Part shown: in pieces, positions 12,310 through 24,200 of the stretch | How the letters are laid out: every line of letters starts with the position of its first letter | How positions within the stretch are numbered: position 1 is the first letter of the stretch | DNA from: Struthio camelus | Lineage: Eukaryota > Chordata > Aves > Struthioniformes > Struthionidae | Direction: 5' to 3' | Assembly: GCF_040807025.1 (NCBI RefSeq) | Contig: NC_090942.1 | Location: 62,638,911-62,702,910 of the forward strand | DNA: 64,000 nt | Notes under the pieces: generated by a model | Told to the model about the DNA's origin: nothing | The model's input: only the letters and a program-made list of their open reading frames with translations | The model's database searches: none | Position numbers and translations under genes: made by a program

Positions 12310-15300
12310 ATAGCATGACAGTTAAAAGAATAAAGGAGGAGCCACCTCTAATTCTCTGGGATAGTTGAGATGGTTTCACCTAAATCATGATCTGTGAAGT
12401 CTGCCCAAGTTGCTTATGCGCTGCGTAGATCAGATGATTACATATGGTCTTGGCTGCATTTACAGCTATGACATTCTATTTGAAAGAATTTAAAAATACT
12501 GGATATTGCTCTTTAGAGTTAAATATTTGACAGTTACAGCAGTTCAAAGTTTAATAACCTCTCCTTCATACTAATAAATACATGATGGTAAGCAGTGTAC
12601 AGAATTTGAGAAATAAAGATTGTTCAAGATACTGTGAAGATATAAAACATGAAATATGAAACTCTTGAAGTCTTGTATCTCTTTTGTCAATATTTAAAAA
12701 AAGGGAAAGCTCGCAAGGCTCTTCATTTAGTAATTTTAACATACGAGTCTCTAATGTGACTTCTTCAAATTTTTGTTTAGAAAAAGGTTAACTCTCTCTT
12801 TTCAATACTATTCAGTAACATTACTTTCCCTAATCCAGATATGTAGAAATTGATATTTTAATGTCAGGATGCTTATAGAGGCACAAAATAGCCCCTTACA
12901 CGCACACTAAACAACATGTATAAACAGCATTGATGGAATAAAATGAAGTGTCAGCAATTTTGATAACTTGGACTGAATACTGGCCTGCCCTGATCTAGTT
13001 TTGTAAAAAAAAGTCTTTCTTGCCTTATTGCATAAGGGGAATAAACGGTTCTTAACACATTTGATGTACTACCACAATGAAGGGAAGACGAAGCTACCTG
13101 CAAATCTTAACACACTTATAAAGAAATAAAGCAGGATTTGTAGGTTACTGTTTTAATAAATAGATAAGCCTAATTTTTCACCAAAGATACTAGGACAATA
13201 GTAAAAACTTAATACAGGCACTAATATGGCCCTTGCAGTTGGTGCTGCTGCAGCAGGAAGGAGCTGCTGGTGCTGTCTCTTCAGCACTGCTGCTTTGTTC
13301 CAGCTTCTGCCAAAGCATTTATTCTGCATGAATTCCTTAGTTTGTCTAGGCTTTTTCCCAGCTTCTCCCTCTTTTACTGCCAAAAAAGAGAAGTAATGGA
13401 AACCAAGACAGGTCCTTCTGCTTGCTGTATCTGCTTCTGCAGGTCCTTCCTTCCTTCTGCTGTATCACTGTTGTGCTAATCCACTCATACTTGAAGTAAA
13501 AATCTATATCTTGTTAATCCACCTATATTGCATCTAATCCTGCTTGCAAGCAGTTATTTAGCATAGTAAGGAGTTGGTATTTTAGTACAGATGGATCTGC
13601 ACAGGGTGGGGGGGGGGAGCTCATGGCCTATGACATTAGGGCTTGTGACATGAGCCACATAATTTTTGGCACTATTGATGATAATATCAATGTATTGGGT
13701 TAGGGGGGCAGAGAGGGAAGATAGAAGGGTCAAAAGGCCCTGTTTGGATTTCATAAGGGAAAGGTTTCCTTTCTCTGGTCCAGGAACCTTGTACAGGCTA
13801 GATGCTAACTAGTGTTGGTGAAGCTGTCGGATGCTTTTAACATCAGTTTGCTTTTGCTAACATTACTCTGCTGTTGGTGAAAACACCGAACAAGGAAAGA
13901 TTAGAGGAGCTTGAGACTGAGAAAGACTGCAGCACCTGTTTGTATATTCTAGGTACATACTAAGGGTTTTTAACTTTAAATTTTTGTGGAACTGCTGGAA
14001 TGATGTTCCTGTATCCCGTGAATGCACTTACCTGTCAGTGTTTCTTCCTGTAGGAAACATTGTTCTGCTAGCAGGTGAGAATTCAGTGGGGAATTGGGTT
14101 CTTTGGCAATCCATGAAAACTAAAATTGCTTTTTCAATTAAAAATTCTTTCTTTATATTGGTGTAGAGGCAGCAAGTGAGGGTGCAGAAAGCTCAAATAA
14201 AACTTAAGTTTTCTCTGTTTGCAGCTAGGCCCTGCATTACAGGTGTACATTGCCTTTGATAGGCAGGTGTGATGGCCAATTAGTCTAGGATGGTGGAAGT
14301 GGGTACTGCCTGCAGCTTTAGTTGCTGCCCAGCTTCTGCGGCAGGGACAACCATGAGGAATGTGTACCAGCTGCTTCAGTTTATTGCACACCATTTCCTG
14401 CTGTTCCTCTTGAGGGGTAGCAATTTTGGGAGAAATGGGATGGATAAATACTATGTTAAGTGCTTAAGTTGCAAGAGGTCTTTGGTTTCCCTTGAGAGAC
14501 CAATCTTGCAAGTTGCTTTCGGGTAACTTCCCCATTCTGCAGGCAAAAATCTTTTCTTTTGGTTTTGCCCTTTATGCTGATCTGTGTTTAAGTCCTTTTC
14601 TCAGCGTTAACACTTCTGGGCTTGTGTTCTTCCTTAGTTGTTATTTAGCTGAGCCACGGATACTCTTCTGTTAAAGAGAACTCTTAAGTGACTCTTGCAT
14701 CCTGTTTAATTGTAGTGATATTGAGGTTTTCTTAACTCATAGCGTAGATGTATTCTAGGAACAGACTCGGTTGTGAGCAGTTGACAGAAGCATTTTTTTA
14801 AGCAAAACCTCCAGAAAAACTTCTACCAGTTGGCAGTGTAAAGCTGTATGCACATTCACTTGCCACTTATCGTTGAGTTTTCTTCAATGCCTTAGTCCGA
14901 AATGTTTCCCTCCTAACATATTTCTCAGGTTACTTTCCCTGGATCTGTTAATTTGAATCTTCCTAATAAAGTTCTTCTCTGCCAGAGTTTTAAAAAAAAT
15001 AAAAAAACCAAAAACAACCCATGCCTTTCTGCTGTTTCTTTGTATTTAAATGATTTTTGCAATATATCACTGAATATTTGGATCAACGTCCTGTGCTTTT
15101 GCTTTCTCTCCCTCACCATTGACAAAATCAGATGATGGCATGGTCACTTCAAAGAGTGACATGTTGTCACTCCTAATTTGCTTAGTTTTTTAGTTTTGGT
15201 TCAGTCAATAAGTATATATATGGAGGAGCTTTAGTGTTTTCCTAAACAGGCTGAAGGTAGTGACTTGCATGATGGATTCGGCAGGGGGTGGTGGTGTTTG

Positions 15301-15373
15301 CTTGCTTGTTTGTTTATTTTTCAAATTTGCATAGAACATGCTACTAAATCAGTTTGCTGGAAGCTGGCCCCTT

Positions 15374-15389
15374 CCCCCCCCCCCCCCCC
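15374..15389. repeat. Poly(C) run, 16 bases
   Basis: A second uninterrupted C run in the same intron, in otherwise AT-rich sequence. Confidence 0.9.
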
Positions 15390-16215
15390 ATGATTCAGTA
15401 GCCTTGCAGATTTAGGAGATTCTGTCATGTATTAAAAGACATTTGTAGCGTCTGCATGCCGAAACTCCCATGCAAATAGGAGATGTGATCTTTTGCCTGA
15501 AAGTACAGTTGTAATAGCTCTGGGAACTAACGTAAACTCAGAGAAGAGCACGTAGCTCCCTGAACTTTTGAGGATTAAATCTTCCAAGATTTTTGTCTAG
15601 GAAATTTAGCATCCATTTCCATTCAAAGAAGTTGGGTTTGTTTTTTTTTTTTTTGCTACTAAAAGTGCCAGTCTTGGAGGGACTGTTGTCCCTTTCCAGT
15701 TTTCCAGTGGCTCTGATTACTGTAGGTCGAATGTTGTTTCTATGCTACGTTGTACTGCTGCATTTTTAGAATAACTTCAGCAAGACTGAAGGTTTTTAAA
15801 AACAGTGGAAGTTAATTAGCAACAGTGTTTTCTCAGCAGTGGATTGTGTTGTATGTATTATGGACCTTGTGCTGGCTTGATATTCAGTGTTAAAAATGTG
15901 GCAGATTAAATGGCTATGTTTGAGTTTTACACATCTGAAATTTATACCATAATACCTGAGCACATAATTGTTCATTGAGATAATTAGGGTAGCAGTGGCC
16001 ACATTTTTAGACAAGGTCATGTTTGTCATCTGCAGAGCTCAAAAAATATTAGTAGGGTGGCTAGATGGTTTATTAAGTAAAGCTACTATTTTCAAATGCT
16101 TAGATCTAGATTTGAATTAAATAACAAATAATAATAAATCTGACTGATATTCTTCCATGAAACTTATTTAGGTTGAAATAATGTTCAGAGATGCCATTCC
16201 TTTTTTTCCCCCCCC

Positions 16216-16406
16216 ATGAGGACAGTCAAGCAGGGGAGCAGGCTCCTGGAGAGGTTGGGCAGGCCTCCATCCTTGGAGCTTTCAAGACTCGCTTGGATAA
16301 AGCCCTCAGTAACCTGGTCTGATACCAGAGCTGACCCTGCTTTGAGCAGGAGGTTGGACTACAGACCTCTGGAGGTCCCTTCCCATCTGAATTATCCTGT
16401 GATCCC
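16216..16406 (+). mobile_element. CR1 LINE 3'-end fragment
   Basis: The sequence contains recognisable CR1 tail blocks in order: CTTGGATAAAGCCCTCAGTA, AACCTGGTCTGATACC, GAGCAGGAGGTTGGACTA, GAGGTCCCTTCCCATCT, and a terminal ATTATCCTGTGATCC close to the CR1 ATTCTGTGATTC end. It is a 5'-truncated, diverged copy in the sense orientation within the NFYB first intron. No intact reverse transcriptase is present. Confidence 0.88.
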
Positions 16407-17077
16407 GGCTCAGGAGCTGGTTATGCGAAGCGTTTAGGTGTTACGCAGAAAGGCGTTATATGGTCCCTAATCCGCTCTCCCAAGGTCATCCTGGCAGCTA
16501 AAAAGCCTTTCTTAAAGTAATACCTACAGAAGTAATTTCAGCTGATATTAGGCTGTCGGTGTCTAGTCTCTTTATCTGAGACACATCTGCTTGTCTCTCT
16601 TGCAAACTCTTTCACTAACTTAACTGGATTCTGTTAGTCTATCTAGTTGCTGGTTTAGATTCATCGTGTTGATAAGCTTCCACTAAAACAGTCTCACTAA
16701 TTGTCAGATAACACATGCTATTGGTAGAAATGGAAATGAGCATGCAGGAACGAAGAATAAAAACAAAGATAGTACCTGGAGGATGTGTTAATCCAATGAA
16801 GCCAAAAAACTATGTAGAGATGCAGCAGACATTTAGAAGAGATTCATACAAGCATCATCTTTTGAAGACGAGTGGACCTAATGAACAGGCAGATGAAGCA
16901 GAAGGTGGCTATTTGTTTCCTAGTATTACTGGGATTTGATAATAAAGATGCAGATTGAGTAACCTGCAGGATGGGTGAGCAGAAACAAGTGAATTATCAT
17001 ATCACTGCAGAAATTTGAAGAGTATTGCAATTCCAAAAGAAGGAAACACGGCAGAGGATATGTTTCATAGAAGACCT

Positions 17078-17101
17078 AAAAAAAAAAAAAAAAAAAAAAA
17101 A
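17078..17101. repeat. Poly(A) run, 24 bases
   Basis: A run of A followed by GAAGAAGAA in the NFYB first intron. It could be a microsatellite or a retrotransposition tail. Confidence 0.85.
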
Positions 17102-20100
17102 GAAGAAGAAAAAAACCTCAAGGTATTTGTAGTAGATCTGTGGCTGGGTGAACTTAACACTTGAAGAAGTTTGTGGAGTCCCTAATCCCAAGTTAAATTC
17201 TCACATGGATCAGAGAGCCAAAACTGAGAACAAGACAGCAAGAAAATCCTGGCTTAATTTTAGAGGTAGCTGTTGGAGTTTACCAAGCTGCAGACCATAA
17301 TCACTTCACATTGTGGATGGGAGAGAGTGATAACTATTTTAGTGATGGGTGATGTCATTTGAACCTTTCGTGATCCTTGCAGTACGGTTAAGTCCTTTAG
17401 ATGAGTGGGTGGGACAGAGATGAGGGGCAGAATTCTCTCCCCCTTTTTTGCTGTTTCTCCCCACAGTCTCCTGCATGGTAAGACTAGAAAATGTCCTTGA
17501 GGAGTTTCATTCCATTGTGGAGCCTGTGCTGGGGTTTCCTACCCCTGTAGAACAACTTCCTTCCATTCCCCCCACAGCTGGCTCTACCAGGAGGAGAGTT
17601 ACTACTGGCCAAGGCTAGGCCAGGATACTACAGTCCTCACTGTCCCTCCTGCTGGCGCAGAGAGAGGTGATGGAGCTGCCGTCCTTCTAACTTCGAGGCA
17701 AGCAGAGGCCAGACGCAACTGAGCAATGCGCAGGAGAAGACAAAACCTGGTGTCTTAAACTGTGGTAATACTGATGTCTAATAATTTTGGTGTTCTTGAC
17801 CCACAGGGTTGTGTTACTCTTGCAGTGCTGCCATGATACTTGTCGTTGCAGCAAGCTGAGTAAGCAGCCTGCAGACCCTTTGGAAAACTGAAAAGCAAAG
17901 TTAAGTCTCCAGCAAGGAGTTTGCAAGATGCGGACAAAGCAAACTTGCGTGAAGGTTGGCACATGGGAAGCAAATGCTTAAAACACTGTCCTCCTTTTTG
18001 GATAGAGCTGCTATGTAAGAAGTGAAACCATTTCACAAAAGCCTCTGAAAAAGGACCAGAAGTGCTTTAAAAGAAGCAATATGTGCATCTGTGTAATACT
18101 CTGCACAATGAAGAGGAGGTAGAAGAGTTGTTTTTTTTTTTTTTTTCTCTTAAACAGCTCCCAAGGCTATATTCAGCTGTTGTAATATTGTCCAGAATGT
18201 GAATAGCACTTGGGTTACTGGTGCATCTGTAGCCACGTGTAGTCCTGGATGTTGCTTAAAGATTTGAAAGCAAAACCTTGTACTTGTGGCCACAGAAAAA
18301 GGTCAAGTTAGAGAGAAGTTAAATTGCTCATGTTTCAGGATAGGTGTAAAAATAGCACAAGATTGCTTCTCCCTCCCTCTGCCTGTTCCTGGTCTGGAAA
18401 CAAGTGAAGTCTCATCGGGAATGACCACGCTACAGTTAAGAAAAAAGGCAGACCAGCAAAACTTCCCCCCCAGATCCATATAGCCAAACTGACTTGACAA
18501 AACTGGCAATGATTTGTCAGAGTATCTCTGTTCTTTCCTGTTCACCTCTACCTTTTGGGGCACGAGTTGCTACTGGCAGCCTCTTCCAAAGACACCTGAG
18601 GTATCTAAACTGCTGGAGTAGGAAGGTAGAGTTAATTCAGTCAGGTTTTAGATCTCGCTGGGCTACGTGTGTATTTTGACAGTAAGGCCAGCTGCTCTGG
18701 TCGGAAACAACTGCTGGAGAAGGAGGGAAGGGTGGGAAGTGCACGTCAGGAGAAAGTAGAACTAAGTGAAGAGTAGGATGGGAATAGAAGAGCTAACTTT
18801 CCAGCAAACAGGTAAATAACAGAATGTTAACAGAATAGTTGGATGTTAAACATAGCCAGGAGAAGTTGGAGTAAGGGTGAATCTGATGCTGTGTGTGTAA
18901 ATGGATTTTAAAAAAGTCTTTGGATGTTGGGGTCAACATTGAAAGAGTTCTGCATATGCTGGGAGCCCCTGTCCCCGTAGTTTCTGCATTGTTTCTCTTC
19001 TCCAACAGTAGCGTTATTAAAGCACACGACTGCAAAAATACAGTCTTATATTTAAAAAGAAAGCTGATAATAGTGACATATGGGAGTTAAATGTTCTGCA
19101 AAGTTTTTTTTTTTTTTTGTAGACTAATTTTCAAGGCATCTGCAACTGGAAAAATGCCAAGATTGTTCAAAAGTTTAAAGAAGTTGCAGAGTCAAATTTA
19201 TATTTGGCACTGCTAAAATAACCCTTTTCAAAGCGGAGCTATTGTCTGCCATGCTTTTGTATAGGTCTAAGCTTTCTACTGAGCAAGTGATTATGAATGG
19301 CAACGGCTAACATGGGCTAAAGCGTTTGCTGTTGCAGAAATGCATGTGTATCTGAGTATGTATGCAGTGACAAAACGTGGATGTAAAAGGCAGTGGTCTA
19401 TTGGATTGCTGTTTGCTTTTGGGAAGTCCTTACTAAACAGGTGCCAACTTTTAAGGGAAATAGGAGATACCTGCCCCTTTTTGGCCTCTGCAGAAGAAAG
19501 AGGAGGCACAATATGCTCGGAGTCTTCAAACTGTAAAACGGTTGGCTGCAGAAGAGCCTCTGGGTCATGGCCATAGTTTAGTGCAGTACTATGAAAAGAC
19601 TAGAACCCGTAGTCTTTATTTATTAAGTAATGAAGATAATTGAGACTTACTGATAAATGACTGCTGAAAATGCTGGAAGTTGTGCCCACTTTGGAAGGGG
19701 GAAGATGGGAAGGGCAGGCGCCTCTCAGGGCTCCTGAGACGGAAACGTGGCACCTCCTGGAAGGTCACCAGGGTCTCCTAGGATGGGGTCTGCAGCTGGG
19801 GAGAGCAGCACTGGCTCTTTAGGCCTCCATCTTTCTACTAGTATTTAAATTACCTATTAAACTGTGAACCAGTCTTTAAAGCTGCAAGAAGACGACTTCT
19901 CTTGAGCTGCCACATAAGAACATTGTGAGAGGAGCAACGAAGGATGCCTGGGGAAGCGGTAGGAGAAGCGAGGCAGGATGGAAGCACGGAAGGCAAAGAC
20001 AAACACGACTCTAAGGCTGCCTTAGAGTGGCTGATGCCTCAAGGAGGATGAGGACGCAGAGCTGGTCCTGAGGTTTGGCTAGGAAAAGTTTTGTCGACTG

Positions 20101-20260
20101 CCTTAGCAAAAGCTGTTTGTGAATGGTGCACTTGTATAATAATTGCAGGTAAGGCATTTGGTGAGCTTTGGGTTGGGATTAAGTTTAGAGGGGTGTTCAG
20201 AAAAACGAATGCCTTGACCTGTTCTGATCAGACTGTCATGGTAATAGTACAAGGTTGCCA

Positions 20261-20298
20261 TATATGTATGTATGTCAGTATGTACGTATGTGTATGTG
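20261..20298. repeat. TATG-type microsatellite
   Basis: Imperfect TATG/TACG tetranucleotide repeats in the NFYB first intron. Confidence 0.8.
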
Positions 20299-21110
20299 CT
20301 GCACGAATCAAACATTTCTGTTCATGGCCTGTGCTTCCAGGTGAATTTTGGGGGAGTTTCACAAAATAGTTTCTCTACTTTCACTGTCAAAAGCAACTAG
20401 CAGCTAGTTTTCCCTGGACTGTATATTTTGAAGACTCAACTGAGTTCAGGCTCACAGGTGAAGTTTACTGGGGTTTGGTCCTAGGCTCAGAGAGTAGTGT
20501 CAAAAGCAATTCATAGCCTCATAAAAATAGTCTTAGATGACCTTAGAAATCTCTACTGAAAAAAGAGTGAAAATCCACTTGTCACCGATGCTTTTCAAGA
20601 TGAAGGGAGTAACTACTTTTAATCACTTCACTTTTTTAGCATGATCTTGCAATTTAGTTTGTGACTGCCTATGATTCTGCTTTTTAATCATCAAGCTGAA
20701 ATAGTTGACTCTGGTGTGTGATCTGGGAATGGGCTCTAGGCTGTTCCACAAAGAAATATTATGGGAAGTGCTAAGCTTTGTGTTAATGAAAAACAGTAAA
20801 CTAGTCTTCCTTTAGATGATGATTTTTCCTTTAGTTTAGCATTTTTCTTATGAAAGAAGTACACTGCAGGAGTTATTCTTTAGTATGTTAAATCTGAAGG
20901 ACTGATTGGAGTCAAAACAATTAAAGTTCAGTAATATATATGTATATATGCTCAGAAAGAGAATATACTGTTCTCAAATGGCAAGATGCTTGCTTATACT
21001 TTGTATAAATTGGTCTCATATTTCAAAGTTAAAGTGCTGTTTTTCAGCAATGGATGCAATTATGAGATAAAAAAACAGGTATCTGAAAAGTTTGCTTCTT
21101 CTGGTTATAG

Positions 21111-21204
21111 ATGGATGGTGATAGCTCTACAACAGATGCTTCTCAGTTAGGAATTGCTGGAGATTACATTGGCAGCAGTCACTATGTGATACAGCCTCAT
21201 GATG
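21111..21204 (+). CDS. NFYB: NFYB coding exon 1 (start codon exon)
   Basis: The acceptor TTATAG lies directly before ATGGATGGTGATAGC. The exon encodes [17 protein letters not shown] and onward to the PHD of the acidic arm. It ends in split codon G|AC at donor GTAAGA. The ATG occupies the first three bases of the exon, so its initiation context depends on the upstream noncoding exon. Confidence 0.95.
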
Positions 21205-24200
21205 GTAAGAAACATAAATACTACTATTTCTCTCTCTGTCTTTCTTTCCTCTTCTTGTTTGGTTGTTTGCTGTCTTCTGTAAAGCCAGGAGTTTGCAATT
21301 GTTTGTGCTCATAATGCCTCACTGCATACAACGGTTTTTCATGCCGTTTGAAGATAGGTTTTGGATTTTTCAGTGTTGACATAGAATCCCTGCAAAACTT
21401 TTTTTTCGATGTTCTAGGACAGAAGCTTTATTTTGGCATGACATTAAGAATTGTTGTGGTATTAGAAGAGAAATGTTTACAATGGCATTTGTAATTCCAG
21501 TCAGCAGCTACGTCCATTTATGTGCATAATATGATAAAGATGATCTAAAATACCCTTATAGATACCCCAGTGTTATATCTGTTCTTCTCTTTCTACAACG
21601 TTAATATTTTGGGCTTTCAAAAGTTCTTAATCCTTCAGTGTAAGACTTTAAACTGACTTAATTGCAGCCAATTACCTATCAAGTACAATTTCTACTAACT
21701 TTTCTTTATTTCATTAGACACAGAGGACAGCATGAATGATCATGAAGATACAAATGGCTCTAAAGAGAGTTTTAGAGAACAAGATATCTATCTTCCAATT
21801 GCAAACGTGGCAAGGATAATGAAAAATGCCATACCCCAGACAGGAAAGGTAATATCCTTATCTGATGAAGAAAGTATATTAATGAGTTTCATTCATTCCT
21901 CTGAATGAATTTGAGCTAGTAGAACAATACTTTTTTTTTCCCCAAATGATTTTGATTTATTGGAGGAAAGCCTTTCGAATAAAAAAGAATCTAAGCAGAA
22001 GGTGCTCGAGATCAAGTTCCTTTTTGTTAGGTTTTTGAAAGCTCTTAGTAACGTCCATAACTCTAGTATCCACAACAGCACCCTTCGTATGGCTTTCAGG
22101 AGCATTCTTTTTTTGAAGACGTGTTCTCTGAAGCTGTCACAACAAGTCAGGCTTGGTGACAATCCCATATCAGCAAGCATATTTTCTATGCGATTCTTTG
22201 CTATGAATTTAGTCTTCTCCTTTTGTTGAAGTGTTTAAAAGTTGGAATAAGTGAACCATTTTGGATGAAATAAAAAAATCAATTCCTCAATCGCAAGGAA
22301 AGAGAACGATTAGTTTTTCCATCACCTGAATCTTTGCATGTCCGAATGCCAAAATGACCTAAGTCGCCTGCCCTATACCATTGCAGCCACTAAGGCCAGG
22401 TATTGAAGGACGACTTTTACTTCCTGCTTCTAAGAACAGACCTTTAATCAATTCTACCAACCTCATAGCTTTATAATATTATTTGAACATTCTACCTATT
22501 TATCTTCAACCTTTGCAGGGCTATTGCTAAGATCAAAATGTTGTGTAACATTCAGAAACAACTTGCTGTTCCTCTGTTGCATTCCAATACTACTTCTTGC
22601 CTCAATAACTTTTTTCTAGCTAAAGCTTTTTTTTTTTTTTTGGTAATAGATCCCTCTAAATAGAAGCAAGAGATGATTTACTTGCATCTGCTTGTACTTT
22701 GATAGCGTTCAGGGTTTTCTGGGTGTTACATTTATATCTTTGCTGCAAAAATGTCTTCACTAGTCCATATTGTCATAAATTCATAGCAATCAAGATGAGA
22801 TTTTTCTCAAGGATTTAGCATATGGGATGCCAAGCTATCTTGAAAAATTGGGGAGGTTTTTGTGAAAAACTGCAAAGGAAGCTGTTGGCTGAATACTTCT
22901 GAAAATCTGGCCCTATGTGTCTGAAAATATCAGAGGAACGAGTGAAGATTCTACATGGTGTTTCTGCCTTTGTATTTAAAAAAAAAAAAAAAAAAAGCAT
23001 TCTTCTCCTGTCAAGAAAAAGAACCCCACTAATTTTAATCCTTCAGTTGGTGCCCAAATAATCATGAGCAACACTTGCTCTTATTTTAAGTCAGGTAAAT
23101 TACTTTTGTCCAGCTGAAAACCAGAATCAAATTTACTTATTTCATTCTTGCCTGGGGTATATGTTTGTTCATTTGAATTCTCATTTTAGAAAACTTATGC
23201 CAGAATATGAAAGTGTTAGAGAGGTTTGCTGCTAGGCATATGTTTTAGTCCCTGAAATCCAGTCAGGGTAGAAATACCTGTCATTGCCCGATCTGTAGGA
23301 ACGTACTGCAGTGGTGCATTAAAACAAAAATGAAAGTGGGTTGTGACATTGTAATGAACAGGATTAAAAAAGAAGATAAAGGTAAGCAAATCCAGGCACA
23401 ATACTGTGCTGCATTTATACATAAAAGCTTGTGCAGAATGCAGTTAAGGGTTCAGGAGATGCTGGCAGTTAGCTGTGCTGCCTGAAATAGTAAAACTTTA
23501 AATCATCAAATAGTAAAACTGTTAAAAACTACATTCAGCTGTGCTTACATAGAGCAGTGATGACATCCAGTGGTTCCCTCACATACAGGTATTGCCTAAA
23601 TGGGTAGCAGTATCAGGTTTCAGGGTGTTCCCTTTATTGTCTAGTGTGTTTTTCTGGGGCCGAAGGTGGAGGATCTGTGATGGTACATGCTGGCGTACTT
23701 CAAGGTGGTATTTCAGGAATCTGCAGATGCAGTAGAACTTGAGGCAATTCACCTAAGGACCAGGAGAGCTGAGGGCATGCAACTACCACTAAATTCCAGG
23801 GGAGTTGTTAGTTGATCCGTACTCCAGGTGAGGTCTCTGGGTGTTGATCACTTTGCTCCAAAGGATGGTCTTAATTTATTGCTTGGTGATGCTTTTTCCT
23901 TATCAGATTGCGAAGGATGCAAAGGAATGTGTACAAGAGTGCGTAAGTGAATTCATCAGCTTTATAACGTCGGAAGCAAGCGAGAGGTGTCACCAAGAGA
24001 AAAGAAAAACCATCAACGGAGAGGATATTCTCTTTGCCATGTCTACCTTGGGATTTGATAGCTATGTTGAACCTTTGAAGTTGTACCTCCAAAAATTCAG
24101 AGAGGTTGGTAAAGTGTATTTCCTCATTGATTTAACCTGATTGTGTTTATTCTTAGCTCCCTGTCATTATAATTGTATAATGGCTAACTTGCACAGTATC

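Larger units (their letters stand above)
11221..21110 (+). other. NFYB: NFYB first intron (5' end approximate)
   Basis: Roughly 9.9 kb lies between the CpG island and the first coding exon. It contains one CR1 LINE 3' fragment (16216-16406), an 18-base C run (12292-12309), a 16-base C run (15374-15389), a 24-base A run (17078-17101) and a TATG microsatellite near 20261. No additional coding exon was recognised. A noncoding 5' UTR exon could be hidden here. Confidence 0.6.

Noticed and set aside
12292-12320. Poly(C) tract plus CATAG followed by CATGACA|GTTAAA, resembling a tiny exon that would supply the Met-Thr of mammalian NFYB
   Set aside because: The donor match is poor, the exon would be about seven bases, and a poly(C) microsatellite imitates a pyrimidine tract. 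There is no independent support.
12582-12593. ATGATG|GTAAGC, a good donor preceded by in-frame start codons that could extend NFYB
   Set aside because: No convincing acceptor or upstream exon was found, and the added residues do not match the family.
21893-22229. Overlapping sense and antisense frames in the intron after NFYB coding exon 2, considered as a decayed retrocopy
   Set aside because: Neither translation resembles a known family, and no poly(A) tail or duplication flanks it.
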